Source: Candidatus Uhrbacteria bacterium
Lineage (GTDB): Bacteria > Patescibacteriota > Patescibacteriia > UBA9934
NCBI GenBank assembly: GCA_018673485.1
Contig: JABHCP010000003.1
Span: 1-36,788 of the forward strand
Length of the DNA stretch: 36,788 bases
Reading direction: 5' to 3'
The stretch's first letter is position 1. Each line of letters starts with the position of its first letter. The notes under the pieces were generated by a model that had not been told where the DNA came from, did no database searches, and worked only from the letters and a program-made list of their open reading frames with translations. Below, piece by piece: positions 9,871 to 18,153 of this stretch. The position numbers and the translations under genes were made by a program.

Positions 9871-9914
9871 GACAAGTTATTTAAATGGAGGGCAGGGGGT
9901 AGTTAATAACAGCT

Positions 9915-10919
9915 ATGTTCGAAAAGAAAATTGGAATTGATTTGGGAACAACCACGGTTTTGGTCTATTTGCCAAAGCGTGGAATTATTATAAATGAACC
10001 CTCAGTTGTTGCCGTGTCCAAGGCTGACAGAAAGGTTTTGGCGGTTGGTAAGGAGGCCAAGGATATGCTTGGTCGCACGCCGGATACAATTGTTGCTCAA
10101 CGTCCACTCAAAGACGGAGTGATCGCTGACTACAAAACAACCGAGGCAATGCTGAGATATTTTATAAACAAATCACTCGGCGGCATGCGAATATTGCGTC
10201 CAGAGGTTATGATTGCGGTGCCTGGTGGAATTACGTCAACTGAGCGACGAGCAGTAATTGACGCGGCGCTCTCAGCTGGTGCCAAGGCGGCGTATATTAT
10301 TCGTCAGCCAATCGTGGCAGCAATCGGTGCGAGCATTCCTATTGGAAGTCCATCTGGCCATATGATTGTTGAGATCGGCGGCGGAACAACCGAGGTAGCG
10401 GTTATTTCGCTTGGTGGAGTCGTTGCGTCTGACTCTGTTCGTATTGGAGGTGTTAAGTTTGATCAGGCAATAATGGATCACATTAGAAAGAAGTATAACC
10501 TAGCAGTTGGCGAGCGAACAGCTGAAGAGATTAAGATTCGTGTTGGCTCAGCAATGTATTTAGAAGACAAATTGGAGATGGAGGTTAAGGGTCGAGACAT
10601 GATTACGGGGCTACCAAAGATAATGATCGTAACCTCGGATGATGTCACTGAAGCGATCCAATCGCTCTTAGAGGGGATCCTAGAGGCTGTTAAGGAGGTG
10701 CTGTATAAAACACCGCCTGAACTGTCAGCTGACGTGATGGACAAAGGGATCGTGATTTCGGGAGGAAGTGCGCAGTTGCGGAACTTCGATCGGTTGATCG
10801 CCGAGGCCACTGGTGTACCAACATATTTGGCAGAAGAGTCTCAGCTTTGCGTTGCCAAGGGAACTGGGATTGCACTGGACAACCTTGATGCTTATAAGCG
10901 AAGCGTGTTCACAGGATAG
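9915..10919 (+). CDS. mreB: Rod shape-determining protein MreB
   Basis: KKIGIDLGTTTVLVYLPKRGIIINEPSVVAV, MIVEIGGGTTEVAVISLGGVV, GIVISGGSAQLRN. Confidence 0.95.
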   Translation: MFEKKIGIDLGTTTVLVYLPKRGIIINEPSVVAVSKADRKVLAVGKEAKDMLGRTPDTIVAQRPLKDGVIADYKTTEAMLRYFINKSLGGMRILRPEVMIAVPGGITSTERRAVIDAALSAGAKAAYIIRQPIVAAIGASIPIGSPSGHMIVEIGGGTTEVAVISLGGVVASDSVRIGGVKFDQAIMDHIRKKYNLAVGERTAEEIKIRVGSAMYLEDKLEMEVKGRDMITGLPKIMIVTSDDVTEAIQSLLEGILEAVKEVLYKTPPELSADVMDKGIVISGGSAQLRNFDRLIAEATGVPTYLAEESQLCVAKGTGIALDNLDAYKRSVFTG

Positions 10920-10921
10920 GT

Positions 10922-12037
10922 ATGATTTACGGAATAGATGTAAATGCTCTTACGCGACCTAATCGAACTGGAGTGGAAAGGTATGTGTATGAGCTAATAA
11001 CAGAAATGATGAAAGCTCCGCTTATGGAGGGTGAGCGAGTTTTTTTGTATGCGTCTGCAAAGGTCGATGAGCTGGGAGTTTTGCCTGCTGGTTGGGAGTG
11101 GAGAATTATCAAGTTGCCTATACTTACAAAAGGCTGGACGCATTTAAGGTTGAGTTATGAGTTGCTAGCAACAAAACCTGATGTATTTTTTTCACCAGCG
11201 CACGAGATCCCATTGTTTGCAGGCCGAATAAAAATTGTGAACACCATTCATGACATAGCTTTTGTTCATGTGCCAAAGGTGTATACATTTTTTAATCGTA
11301 TGAGACAGCGATGGGCTGTGGCGCGATCTGTAAAGAAATCAGACAAGATTCTGACAGTTTCAGAGACCACGCGTGATGATTTGGGAAAGTTCTATCAGGT
11401 ACAAGTAGATCGAATGATTGTGACTCGACTGGGCATCAGACCTGAGGATTTTAGGGTTAGGGACGAGCAGATCGATCAAACTTTGAAGAAATATAACCTC
11501 AAAGCCCAGAACTACCTTATTACTGTTGGACGAGTTGAGAAGAAGAAGGGAATTAGCTTTTTAATCGATGTTTTCGAAAAGTTTAGACAATATCACCCAG
11601 ATTCAGATTTAAATCTTGTTTTGGCAGGAAAGATGGGGAATGGGCAGGAAGATATAATAAATAATATCGAAAGCTCAAAATTTAAAGATCAGATTCATGT
11701 TTTGGGGTTTGTACCTGAAGAAGATCTGGCGCCATTGATGATCGGATCGTTGGCGTATGTTTTTCCTTCGACCTATGAAGGATTCGGAATTCCAGCGCTT
11801 GAGGCGATGGCGGCCGGCACTCCTGTTATCGCATCAGACATTCCTGCATTGCGGGAAGTTTGCGGTGACGCTGCAATCATTCGATCAACGAACAGTGTCG
11901 ATGATTGGGTTGAGGCGATAGGGCAGATGCAAAATAGTGAGCTTCGATCACAGTTGGTTCAAAAGGGCACGCAGCGCTCCCGAATGTTTAATTGGAGCGA
12001 TACGGCACAGAAAACTTGGGAGGTTTTAAGGGGTTAG
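10922..12037 (+). CDS. Glycosyltransferase family 4 (GT-B)
   Basis: NRTGVERYVYELI, YLITVGRVEKKKGISFLIDVF, YVFPSTYEGFGIPALEAMAAGTPVIASDIPALREV. Confidence 0.92.
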   Translation: MIYGIDVNALTRPNRTGVERYVYELITEMMKAPLMEGERVFLYASAKVDELGVLPAGWEWRIIKLPILTKGWTHLRLSYELLATKPDVFFSPAHEIPLFAGRIKIVNTIHDIAFVHVPKVYTFFNRMRQRWAVARSVKKSDKILTVSETTRDDLGKFYQVQVDRMIVTRLGIRPEDFRVRDEQIDQTLKKYNLKAQNYLITVGRVEKKKGISFLIDVFEKFRQYHPDSDLNLVLAGKMGNGQEDIINNIESSKFKDQIHVLGFVPEEDLAPLMIGSLAYVFPSTYEGFGIPALEAMAAGTPVIASDIPALREVCGDAAIIRSTNSVDDWVEAIGQMQNSELRSQLVQKGTQRSRMFNWSDTAQKTWEVLRG

Positions 12038-12041
12038 GCTT

Positions 12042-12812
12042 ATGCGGGAGATAGTAACTGAATTAGTGCATTTAGGATTTTCAGAAAAAGAGGCCAGGGT
12101 TTACTTAGCTGCACTTGAGGTTGGAGTTTCAAGTGCACAGCAGATTGGTGAGAAGGCAGGAAACAATCGAGCGACCACTTATTCTGTTTTGAAGAGTTTG
12201 ATAAAAAAGGGATTGATCACATTGGTTAGTATCGATGGCTCGCAGAGCTTTCGTGCCGAGGCACCAGGCTCGATTATTAGATTGCTTGATCTGCAGCAAA
12301 AAGAGTTGGAAAAAAGAAAGCACAGAGCCCATCAAACAATTGAGCGCTTACAAGTCTTTCATAATACCGATGGCAGCAAACCAAGGATTCGCTACTTTGA
12401 GCGCGTTACAGGACTGCGAACCATGCAAGCTGAGTACGAGATGCTCGACGAGGACATTATTCAAATAGTGGGGCTCGATACACTTAGGCAGCTTTATGAT
12501 CCAGCTAATGATCAAGAGCACGCTAGGGAGCTAAAGCGTAAGGATCGTAAAGTAAAGACAATCATCGCAACGTCCCAAGACGTTTCACATTTAGATGAGT
12601 TGGATAATTTTGAATATGTCGTTGTTGACCCTGAGGTTTTGAACATAAAAGGGGAGATGACTGTGTGCGGGGACAGGGTTGTGATGTTTTCTTATTCCTC
12701 GACCATAATAGCGGTTGAGGTGCAGTCAAAGGAGATTGCGCAGACTGCAAGGGTGACGCTGGAGTTGGCGTGGAATGAGGCGGTTAGGCTTTCAAGGATA
12801 GGGCAAGAGTAA
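12042..12812 (+). CDS. TrmB-family HTH transcriptional regulator
   Basis: LVHLGFSEKEARVYLAALEVGVSSAQQIGEKAGNNRATTYSVLKSLIKKGLI, typical TrmB wHTH. Confidence 0.88.
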   Translation: MREIVTELVHLGFSEKEARVYLAALEVGVSSAQQIGEKAGNNRATTYSVLKSLIKKGLITLVSIDGSQSFRAEAPGSIIRLLDLQQKELEKRKHRAHQTIERLQVFHNTDGSKPRIRYFERVTGLRTMQAEYEMLDEDIIQIVGLDTLRQLYDPANDQEHARELKRKDRKVKTIIATSQDVSHLDELDNFEYVVVDPEVLNIKGEMTVCGDRVVMFSYSSTIIAVEVQSKEIAQTARVTLELAWNEAVRLSRIGQE

Positions 12813-12845
12813 TACACCTGGGGTGTTTCACCCCCAGACCCCTGA

Positions 12846-12877
12846 CCCGATTTCTTTGTTGGCTCAAAGAAACCGGG
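12846..12877. repeat. Intergenic hairpin
   Basis: CCCGATTTCTTTG-ttggct-CAAAGAAACCGGG, 13-bp arms with one mismatch (G:U in RNA). Confidence 0.55.
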
Positions 12878-13181
12878 GAAAGAAAGAGCCCTTTTCAGAG
12901 TGGTCCCACGGCCGCAAAGAATGCCGCAGCCTGCAGCCAATTTTTCATTTGTATATTCTATGTGCTCTTGGTTGGTGCCGGATCACAAGGCCCGACGCCG
13001 TCATATAACGTTGAGTAACAGCACGTACTCAAGATTGGATAGTAAAAATTGGCGGGGGACCTGCGGTTAGATTTAAAAAAAATAAAACACCAGTCATACC
13101 CCCCTTTTTCGTCATCCAGAGCGAGCGGAGCGCCTTGCCTGCCGGCAGGCAGGAGTCGAAGGATCTATTAAAGCTGATAAC

Positions 13182-13214
13182 AAAACACCACCGAGTTGAT
13201 CGGTGGTGTTTTTT
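13182..13214 (+). terminator. Rho-independent terminator
   Basis: AAAACACCACCGA-gttga-TCGGTGGTGTTTTTT. Confidence 0.8.
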
Positions 13215-13308
13215 GCACTATGCACAAATTGCTTTGTGCGCACTGCGTGTCGGTAGGGCTCAGCGTTGAATGCTGGGCCCTACCTGAGTAAGTAGGAGGG
13301 GACGTGGC

Positions 13309-13950
13309 CTAGGCCGAGGCCTCGGCGAAGTTGTCGTCGTTGTTGGCCATGGCCTGCAGGCAAGCCTGGCGCTTGCACGGCGGCATGCTCCAGGTGGGGT
13401 ACCGATTCCACTGCCGGCCCAGGCGGTTGCGCTCTCCGCCCTGGCGCGCACGGAGGATCTCCTTGCGCTCAGCCTCGGTGTAGACGTGACCCGAGTCACT
13501 GCTGCGGTAGGCGTGGACGGGGATCTGGATTTTGAGGGACGGCGTGATGAGCTCGAGTTCCGGGCGCTCTTCGACCCCCATGGGGACCCCCATGTCCTCG
13601 TCGTCGTAGAGGTCGCCGTAGCTGTCGTTCTGCTCCTCGTTGCCCTCGTCTGCGAACAGCGAGTCGAGGAACATACCCTCGTCGCTGCCGTAGAAGCCGG
13701 ACATCTCGACGACCCGGTCTTCGAAGCTCGCGGCGTACTCGTCGCCGTCGTCGAAGTCGCAGTCCATGTCGGGGCAGAAGGCGCCGACGATGGCTACGCC
13801 ATCCTCGTTGGCGACGAACATGCCGTCCTTGCGGGTCGGGGTGGTCTTGCTGTCCTTGACGAACAGTTCGAGCTCCCGGTTGCGCAACTTCGCGATCTCG
13901 TGCTGGCGCTTCCGCTCTGCCACGATGTCCATGAACATTGTCTGTGCCAT
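13309..13950 (-). CDS. GC-rich orphan protein, acidic centre and basic C-terminus
   Basis: MAQTMFMDIVAERKRQHEIAKLRNRELELFVKD...; start chosen at the ATG preceded by CCCGAGGAGATTCGGAT (SD GAGGAG). One 60-nt line (13381-13440) hand-counts to 43/60 GC. Confidence 0.75.
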   Translation of the reverse strand: MAQTMFMDIVAERKRQHEIAKLRNRELELFVKDSKTTPTRKDGMFVANEDGVAIVGAFCPDMDCDFDDGDEYAASFEDRVVEMSGFYGSDEGMFLDSLFADEGNEEQNDSYGDLYDDEDMGVPMGVEERPELELITPSLKIQIPVHAYRSSDSGHVYTEAERKEILRARQGGERNRLGRQWNRYPTWSMPPCKRQACLQAMANNDDNFAEASA

Positions 13951-14236
13951 ATCCGAATCTCCTCGGGTTGGCGTTGGTGGAAAGGGTGCTCCGGGATGGA
14001 GCTTTGCTTGAAATGTGTGGTTGCCCACAACAAACTGGAGGTAATGTGGTGCTCTGCCTAGGCAGAACATGTGGAGCAGTGACTTCCGAAGAAATATGCT
14101 CCGAGGAACCTCTGGCGTGTACTAGGAGTTAGCCGAGGCCAAGTCTTAGAACTTGAGGTTCCAATCCCCCTGAATAGTTGTTGATTTCAGAAGAAATTCA
14201 TCAACCTCCAGATTGTTGTGAAAAACGTGGCAGACG

Positions 14237-14261
14237 TCAGAACCCAGACGTCAGAACCCAG
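14237..14261. repeat. Left arm of a 25-bp exact inverted repeat (partner 15542-15566)
   Basis: TCAGAACCCAGACGTCAGAACCCAG; reverse complement found at 15542-15566. Confidence 0.9.
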
Positions 14262-14395
14262 TCAAAAATCTTGACTGACGTCTGAAGTCTGACCTCTGTA
14301 GTCTGTTACAGGCCACTCAGAGCTCGCAACCTTTGACTTTAAGCTTTAAACTTTTACCTTTAAGCTTTCCAATTCCTGTTACATTCTCTGCGTGG

Positions 14396-14448
14396 CCCAC
14401 ATGCAAACGATCGGAGTAATCTCGACGATCATATTGTTTGCATGTGGG
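14396..14448. repeat. 13-bp perfect inverted repeat downstream of the 14467 ORF
   Basis: CCCACATGCAAAC (14396-14408) / GTTTGCATGTGGG (14436-14448); no T-run. Confidence 0.85.
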
Positions 14449-14466
14449 ACGTTACGTACGTGGGTC

Positions 14467-15201
14467 CTAGTTGGGCTGCTGGGCGATCTCGCCGAGCCTG
14501 GCTGTGAGGCCACCCGTGGCTTGCGCTACCTGTCGGCCAGCCCGCGGGCGCCAGTTCAGGTCCTCAGCCTTTCCGCCGGCCTTGATGGTCAGCGGTACCG
14601 CGTACTTCTTGGTGATGCTGGTCAGGGTGCGTCGGGGGATGGCACCCATAGCGACGAGCTTGTCACCGACCTCAGCGTAGCTGCGCCGGGCGCCGCGGCT
14701 GGTGCTCTTGGCAATGTGGTACAGAACGCGGCTAGCCGCGACCGTATCGCTCGACAGCCGGATTTCTCCGGAAGCCTTGTCGAGCTCGTAGCGGTACGGG
14801 CACTGGCCGTCGGACTTCCAGCCTTCGCTGGTCCGGTAGCGCCGGTAGAGCCGAGCCTCGTACGCAGCGTCGAGCACAGCACGCGCGGCCTGACTCTGCT
14901 TGTACAGGAACACGGCCACATCGTACGCCCCCTTTTCGGCGAGCGCAGCCTTGTTGTTCGCGAGCATCCAGCGAAGCTGGATCTGCTCGACGGCCGCCCG
15001 CGCGACTTCGATGATCTCGATCGCCTCTTGCGCGATCGCGTCGTCGTCGCTGGTGAGGCGCGCGATGCTGATCATCTTGGCGCGCAACATCCCCTCGGCC
15101 TCGGACAGCGGGAACTCCTTGGCCTTGTTCTGGCCACGGAAGATGTACAGGCCGGGACCCGTGTTCCGACGTTCTTGGTTCTGGGTGGTCTTTTCAGCCA
15201 T
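14467..15201 (-). CDS. GC-rich orphan protein of unknown function (accessory cassette)
   Basis: MAEKTTQNQERRNTGPGLYIFRGQNKAKEF...; start at ATG preceded by GGAGGCCGTC (SD GGAGG); own consensus promoter. Confidence 0.75.
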   Translation of the reverse strand: MAEKTTQNQERRNTGPGLYIFRGQNKAKEFPLSEAEGMLRAKMISIARLTSDDDAIAQEAIEIIEVARAAVEQIQLRWMLANNKAALAEKGAYDVAVFLYKQSQAARAVLDAAYEARLYRRYRTSEGWKSDGQCPYRYELDKASGEIRLSSDTVAASRVLYHIAKSTSRGARRSYAEVGDKLVAMGAIPRRTLTSITKKYAVPLTIKAGGKAEDLNWRPRAGRQVAQATGGLTARLGEIAQQPN

Positions 15202-15218
15202 GACGGCCTCCATGTGTG

Positions 15219-15249
15219 ACCCGACCCTTTTGGGGTCATAGGGTCGGGT
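15219..15249 (-). promoter_or_regulatory. 5'-leader hairpin adjacent to the SD of the 14467-15201 ORF
   Basis: ACCCGACCCT/AGGGTCGGGT 10-bp stem shortly upstream of GGAGG. Confidence 0.6.
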
Positions 15250-15340
15250 TGTGAACGTGTGCCCAGTTGGACTTCATCGTAAAAAGAATTGCATCGAAAT
15301 CGCACTTTTTTAGGCAGTGTTTGCCAAATGCGAACGTTGA

Positions 15341-15369
15341 AATATAACATAAAATGGGGGTTTTGTCAA
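15341..15369 (-). promoter_or_regulatory. Sigma70 promoter of the 14467 cassette
   Basis: Minus strand TTGACA-AAACCCCCATTTTATGT(17)-TATATT with TGn extended -10. Confidence 0.85.
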
Positions 15370-15459
15370 GGCCAGAGGCCCTTTTTGAGGCCAACATTAG
15401 TAAAGTAATTTGTAAAGCGATAGGTTGAATAGAAGAAAATATAATAATGGCAACCCCCT

Positions 15460-15530
15460 GTCGTCCCCCTTGCCCCTTCGACTTCGCTCAGGGCACCCTG
15501 AGTTATATCGATAGGTGGGAAGGGGGACAT
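15460..15530. repeat. Intergenic palindromic repeat (CTTCGACTTCGCTCAGGG type)
   Basis: CCCCTTCGACTTCGCTCAGGGCACCCTGAG; related core at 19650-19690. Confidence 0.6.
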
Positions 15531-15541
15531 GAGAGTTTAGT

Positions 15542-15566
15542 CTGGGTTCTGACGTCTGGGTTCTGA
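15542..15566. repeat. Right arm of the 25-bp exact inverted repeat
   Basis: CTGGGTTCTGACGTCTGGGTTCTGA, exact reverse complement of 14237-14261. Confidence 0.9.
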
Positions 15567-15594
15567 ATTCTGCCTTTTGTGCTACAATACCCCC

Positions 15595-16521
15595 ATGAAT
15601 CAGCCGTTTTCCACAATTATTGGGCATAGTGCGCAGTGTGAGTATCTGCAAAATATTTTGAAGTCCGGAAATATTGCCCATGGATTTTGTTTCTCAGGAT
15701 CAAAAGGCTTGGGTAAAGCCACGATCGCCAAAGAATTCGCTGCTAATTTATTGGGTCTTGAGGCAGAAAAATTGCAGACTTCACCAAATGTGACGATTGT
15801 AAGAAGTGAAGAAGGCAAAGGAATTAGCGTTGAGCAGATTCGGGACTTAAAGCAAACGTTGTCGCTTTCTACTTTTGGTGGTGGCTGGAAGGTTGCTATC
15901 ATCGATGGCGCACAGACTATGAAGGCTTCTGCGCAAAATGCATTATTGAAGACTTTGGAGGAGCCTACTCCTAAAACAATAATCATTTTAGTTTCTCACA
16001 ATTCAAATGCGCTGCTTGAGACCATAAAATCACGCGTTGCAACAATTGAATTTAAATTAGTCGCCGTTGATAGTATTAAAGAATCATTAAAGCAAAAGTT
16101 TGATTTGGATTCTGAGAACGCTGAGTTGATCGGTCAGCTAAGTATGGGGCGACCTGGTTTTGCTTTTGCGTGTTCGGATGAGGAGAGTTATAAGGAACAG
16201 GAGGGTTTGGCTCAAGACGCTTTGCAGTTTTTGCAAGACCCGCTGTATGCGCGCATGAAAAAAATCGAAGAGCTTACAAAGCTTAAAGAAGACCGTCAAC
16301 AGACGATCCAAAACATGGTAGAATTAATGAGGATGTGGCTGCATGAGAGTTTGTTGGGCTCTTTGGAATTAGAGTGCTCCAAGCAGGCTAAGGAACTTTC
16401 TAAAACACATTCACAAGAGCAAATAAAAAATGCATTGCAAGCTTTGCAAAAGTGCGAATCAGCGTTAGCTCGTAACGTTGGACCCGCACTAGCCCTTCAA
16501 GTATTCGCATCAAGTTTTTAA
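15595..16521 (+). CDS. holB: DNA polymerase III delta'-like clamp loader subunit
   Basis: IIGHSAQCEYLQNILKSGNIAHGFCFSGSKGLGKATIAKEFA, QNALLKTLEEPTPKTIIILVSHNSNALLETIKSR. Confidence 0.88.
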   Translation: MNQPFSTIIGHSAQCEYLQNILKSGNIAHGFCFSGSKGLGKATIAKEFAANLLGLEAEKLQTSPNVTIVRSEEGKGISVEQIRDLKQTLSLSTFGGGWKVAIIDGAQTMKASAQNALLKTLEEPTPKTIIILVSHNSNALLETIKSRVATIEFKLVAVDSIKESLKQKFDLDSENAELIGQLSMGRPGFAFACSDEESYKEQEGLAQDALQFLQDPLYARMKKIEELTKLKEDRQQTIQNMVELMRMWLHESLLGSLELECSKQAKELSKTHSQEQIKNALQALQKCESALARNVGPALALQVFASSF

Positions 16522-16532
16522 AAATAAAATCT

Positions 16533-17591
16533 ATGAAAAAATATATTTCCTTGAGCCTTTTGGTTCTTTCCTTGGTAATCGCCGGCGGCGGTTGCTTGTC
16601 ATCGAGTTCGAGCACTGCAACTACAGGTGGTGTTTGGCAAACAAAAGATTACGGTCAGAATTGGACACAGCTCGCGTCATTACCACAAGCAAGTGGTGTT
16701 GGTTCAATAGCGGGTGTTAACGTAACAGCAATCGAGATCGATCCGTCAGACCCAACTGTTTATTATTTAGGAACCGAGGGCAATGGAGTGTTTACTTCCT
16801 ATGACGCAGGAAGCACCTGGCAACGACCTGATGCAAGCGAACTCACAACCGGAACGATAATTGACATCGAAGTTCATCCAAGTGATGTTTGTACGATTTA
16901 TATTGCGTTTCCTGACACTGTACTGAAAACGTCAGATTGTATGCGAAGCGTTTATGATATTTATGAGGTTGATCAGTCGGATGAATATGTAACAACCTTT
17001 GACATTGACTGGTACAGTCCTAGCAATCTATGGCTTGGTAATGAGCAAGGTGCAGTTGTAAAGTCAGCCGACTCTGGTGCTACCTGGTCAACAGTTTACC
17101 GAGTAAATGATGATATTACAGATTTAGAAGTCAGCAAGGCAGATAGCAGAATTGTTTACGTAGCTACTGATCGTCGAGGATTTTACAGGTCAACTGATAG
17201 TGGTGCTAGTTGGGTGGAGTATGAAGATGACCTAAAAAAACAATTCAAGGATTCAGACGAGGTTTATAATTTTGCACAAACTGAAGATGGAACATCAGTT
17301 TTGATGAATACCGAATACGGACTTTTGATCTCAGTTGACATGGGAGAGACTTGGGAGGCATTGTCATTAATTACAGAAGAGGGTGAGGTGAGAATTTGGG
17401 ATGCGGCTTTTGCGCCTCACAATGCAAGTGATATTTATTACGCAACATCAAGCACTTTTTACTCATCAAGCACTGGTGGACAGTCATGGGTGACTGAGGA
17501 CTTACCATCGGGCAGAACTCCGTACATTGTGCGAGTAAATCCAGAAGATATGGATAGAGTTTGGGTGGGCTTTAGGGCGCTCGACAATTAG
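16533..17591 (+). CDS. Lipoprotein with BNR/sialidase-like beta-propeller repeats
   Basis: Signal peptide with AGGGC lipobox; repeated DYGQNW, YDAGSTW, DSGATW, DSGASW, DMGETW, TGGQSW motifs. Confidence 0.85.
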   Translation: MKKYISLSLLVLSLVIAGGGCLSSSSSTATTGGVWQTKDYGQNWTQLASLPQASGVGSIAGVNVTAIEIDPSDPTVYYLGTEGNGVFTSYDAGSTWQRPDASELTTGTIIDIEVHPSDVCTIYIAFPDTVLKTSDCMRSVYDIYEVDQSDEYVTTFDIDWYSPSNLWLGNEQGAVVKSADSGATWSTVYRVNDDITDLEVSKADSRIVYVATDRRGFYRSTDSGASWVEYEDDLKKQFKDSDEVYNFAQTEDGTSVLMNTEYGLLISVDMGETWEALSLITEEGEVRIWDAAFAPHNASDIYYATSSTFYSSSTGGQSWVTEDLPSGRTPYIVRVNPEDMDRVWVGFRALDN

Positions 17592-17618
17592 TTCAATATT
17601 GACTAAGATGCGATTTAT

Positions 17619-18149
17619 ATGAGTAGACAAGAACAATTTCAAAAAGTTATTGAGTTTTTTGAGGGAGAGCTTAAAACTATAAGAACAGGACGTGCAACAC
17701 CCGAGATAGTTGATGGTATTATGGTTGACGCTTATGACACAAAGCAGTCATTGAAGGCAGTGGCGAGCATTGCTACACCGGACGCAAAAACAATACAGAT
17801 CGAGCCATGGGACGGTGCTGTAGTCTCAGCAATTGAGAAAGCTTTGATAGAAGCGGATTTAGGAATGATGCCAAACGTGGACGGTAAAATTATTCGTCTT
17901 AACATGCCGATGATGACTGATGAGAACAGGCAGCAGATGGTTAAGAAGATTAAAGAAAAAGCAGAGGATTCCCGAGTAAAGATTCGTCGGATACGTGAAG
18001 ATGATAAAAAAAGCATTGAGGCACAAGACGGCATTGGAGACGATGACAAGCGACGCGAATTAGAAAACTTAGAAAGTGATGTTAAGGATAGTGTTTCAAA
18101 GATCGATGAGCTAGCACAGACAAAAGAGGATGAAGTAACGACTATATAG
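17619..18149 (+). CDS. frr: Ribosome recycling factor
   Basis: LKTIRTGRATPEIVDGI, DAKTIQIEPWD, LNMPMMTDENRQQMVKKIKEKAEDSRVKIRRIR. Confidence 0.95.
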   Translation: MSRQEQFQKVIEFFEGELKTIRTGRATPEIVDGIMVDAYDTKQSLKAVASIATPDAKTIQIEPWDGAVVSAIEKALIEADLGMMPNVDGKIIRLNMPMMTDENRQQMVKKIKEKAEDSRVKIRRIREDDKKSIEAQDGIGDDDKRRELENLESDVKDSVSKIDELAQTKEDEVTTI

Positions 18150-18153
18150 TTTT

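Noticed and set aside
12823-13008. 61-aa ORF MFHPQTPDPISLLAQRNRGKKEP...
   Set aside because: Reads through a hairpin repeat, no SD, low coding plausibility; treated as repeat-derived.
13486-14061. Long plus-strand ORF opposite the 13309-13950 gene
   Set aside because: Shadow ORF in GC-rich DNA: repetitive V/A/E-type translation, no SD, while the minus-strand frame has an SD and a plausible protein.
13951-14260. Promoter for the 13309-13950 gene matching the cassette promoter family
   Set aside because: Searched the minus strand; only weak TTGATG/ACTATT-like boxes with poor match, so not called.
14392-15219. 275-aa plus-strand ORF
   Set aside because: Antisense shadow of the 14467-15201 gene, which has a consensus promoter and SD on the minus strand.
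15397-15681. 94-aa minus-strand ORF (contains CPERSRRG)
   Set aside because: Translation of an intergenic palindromic repeat overlapping the start of the delta' gene; not a credible protein.
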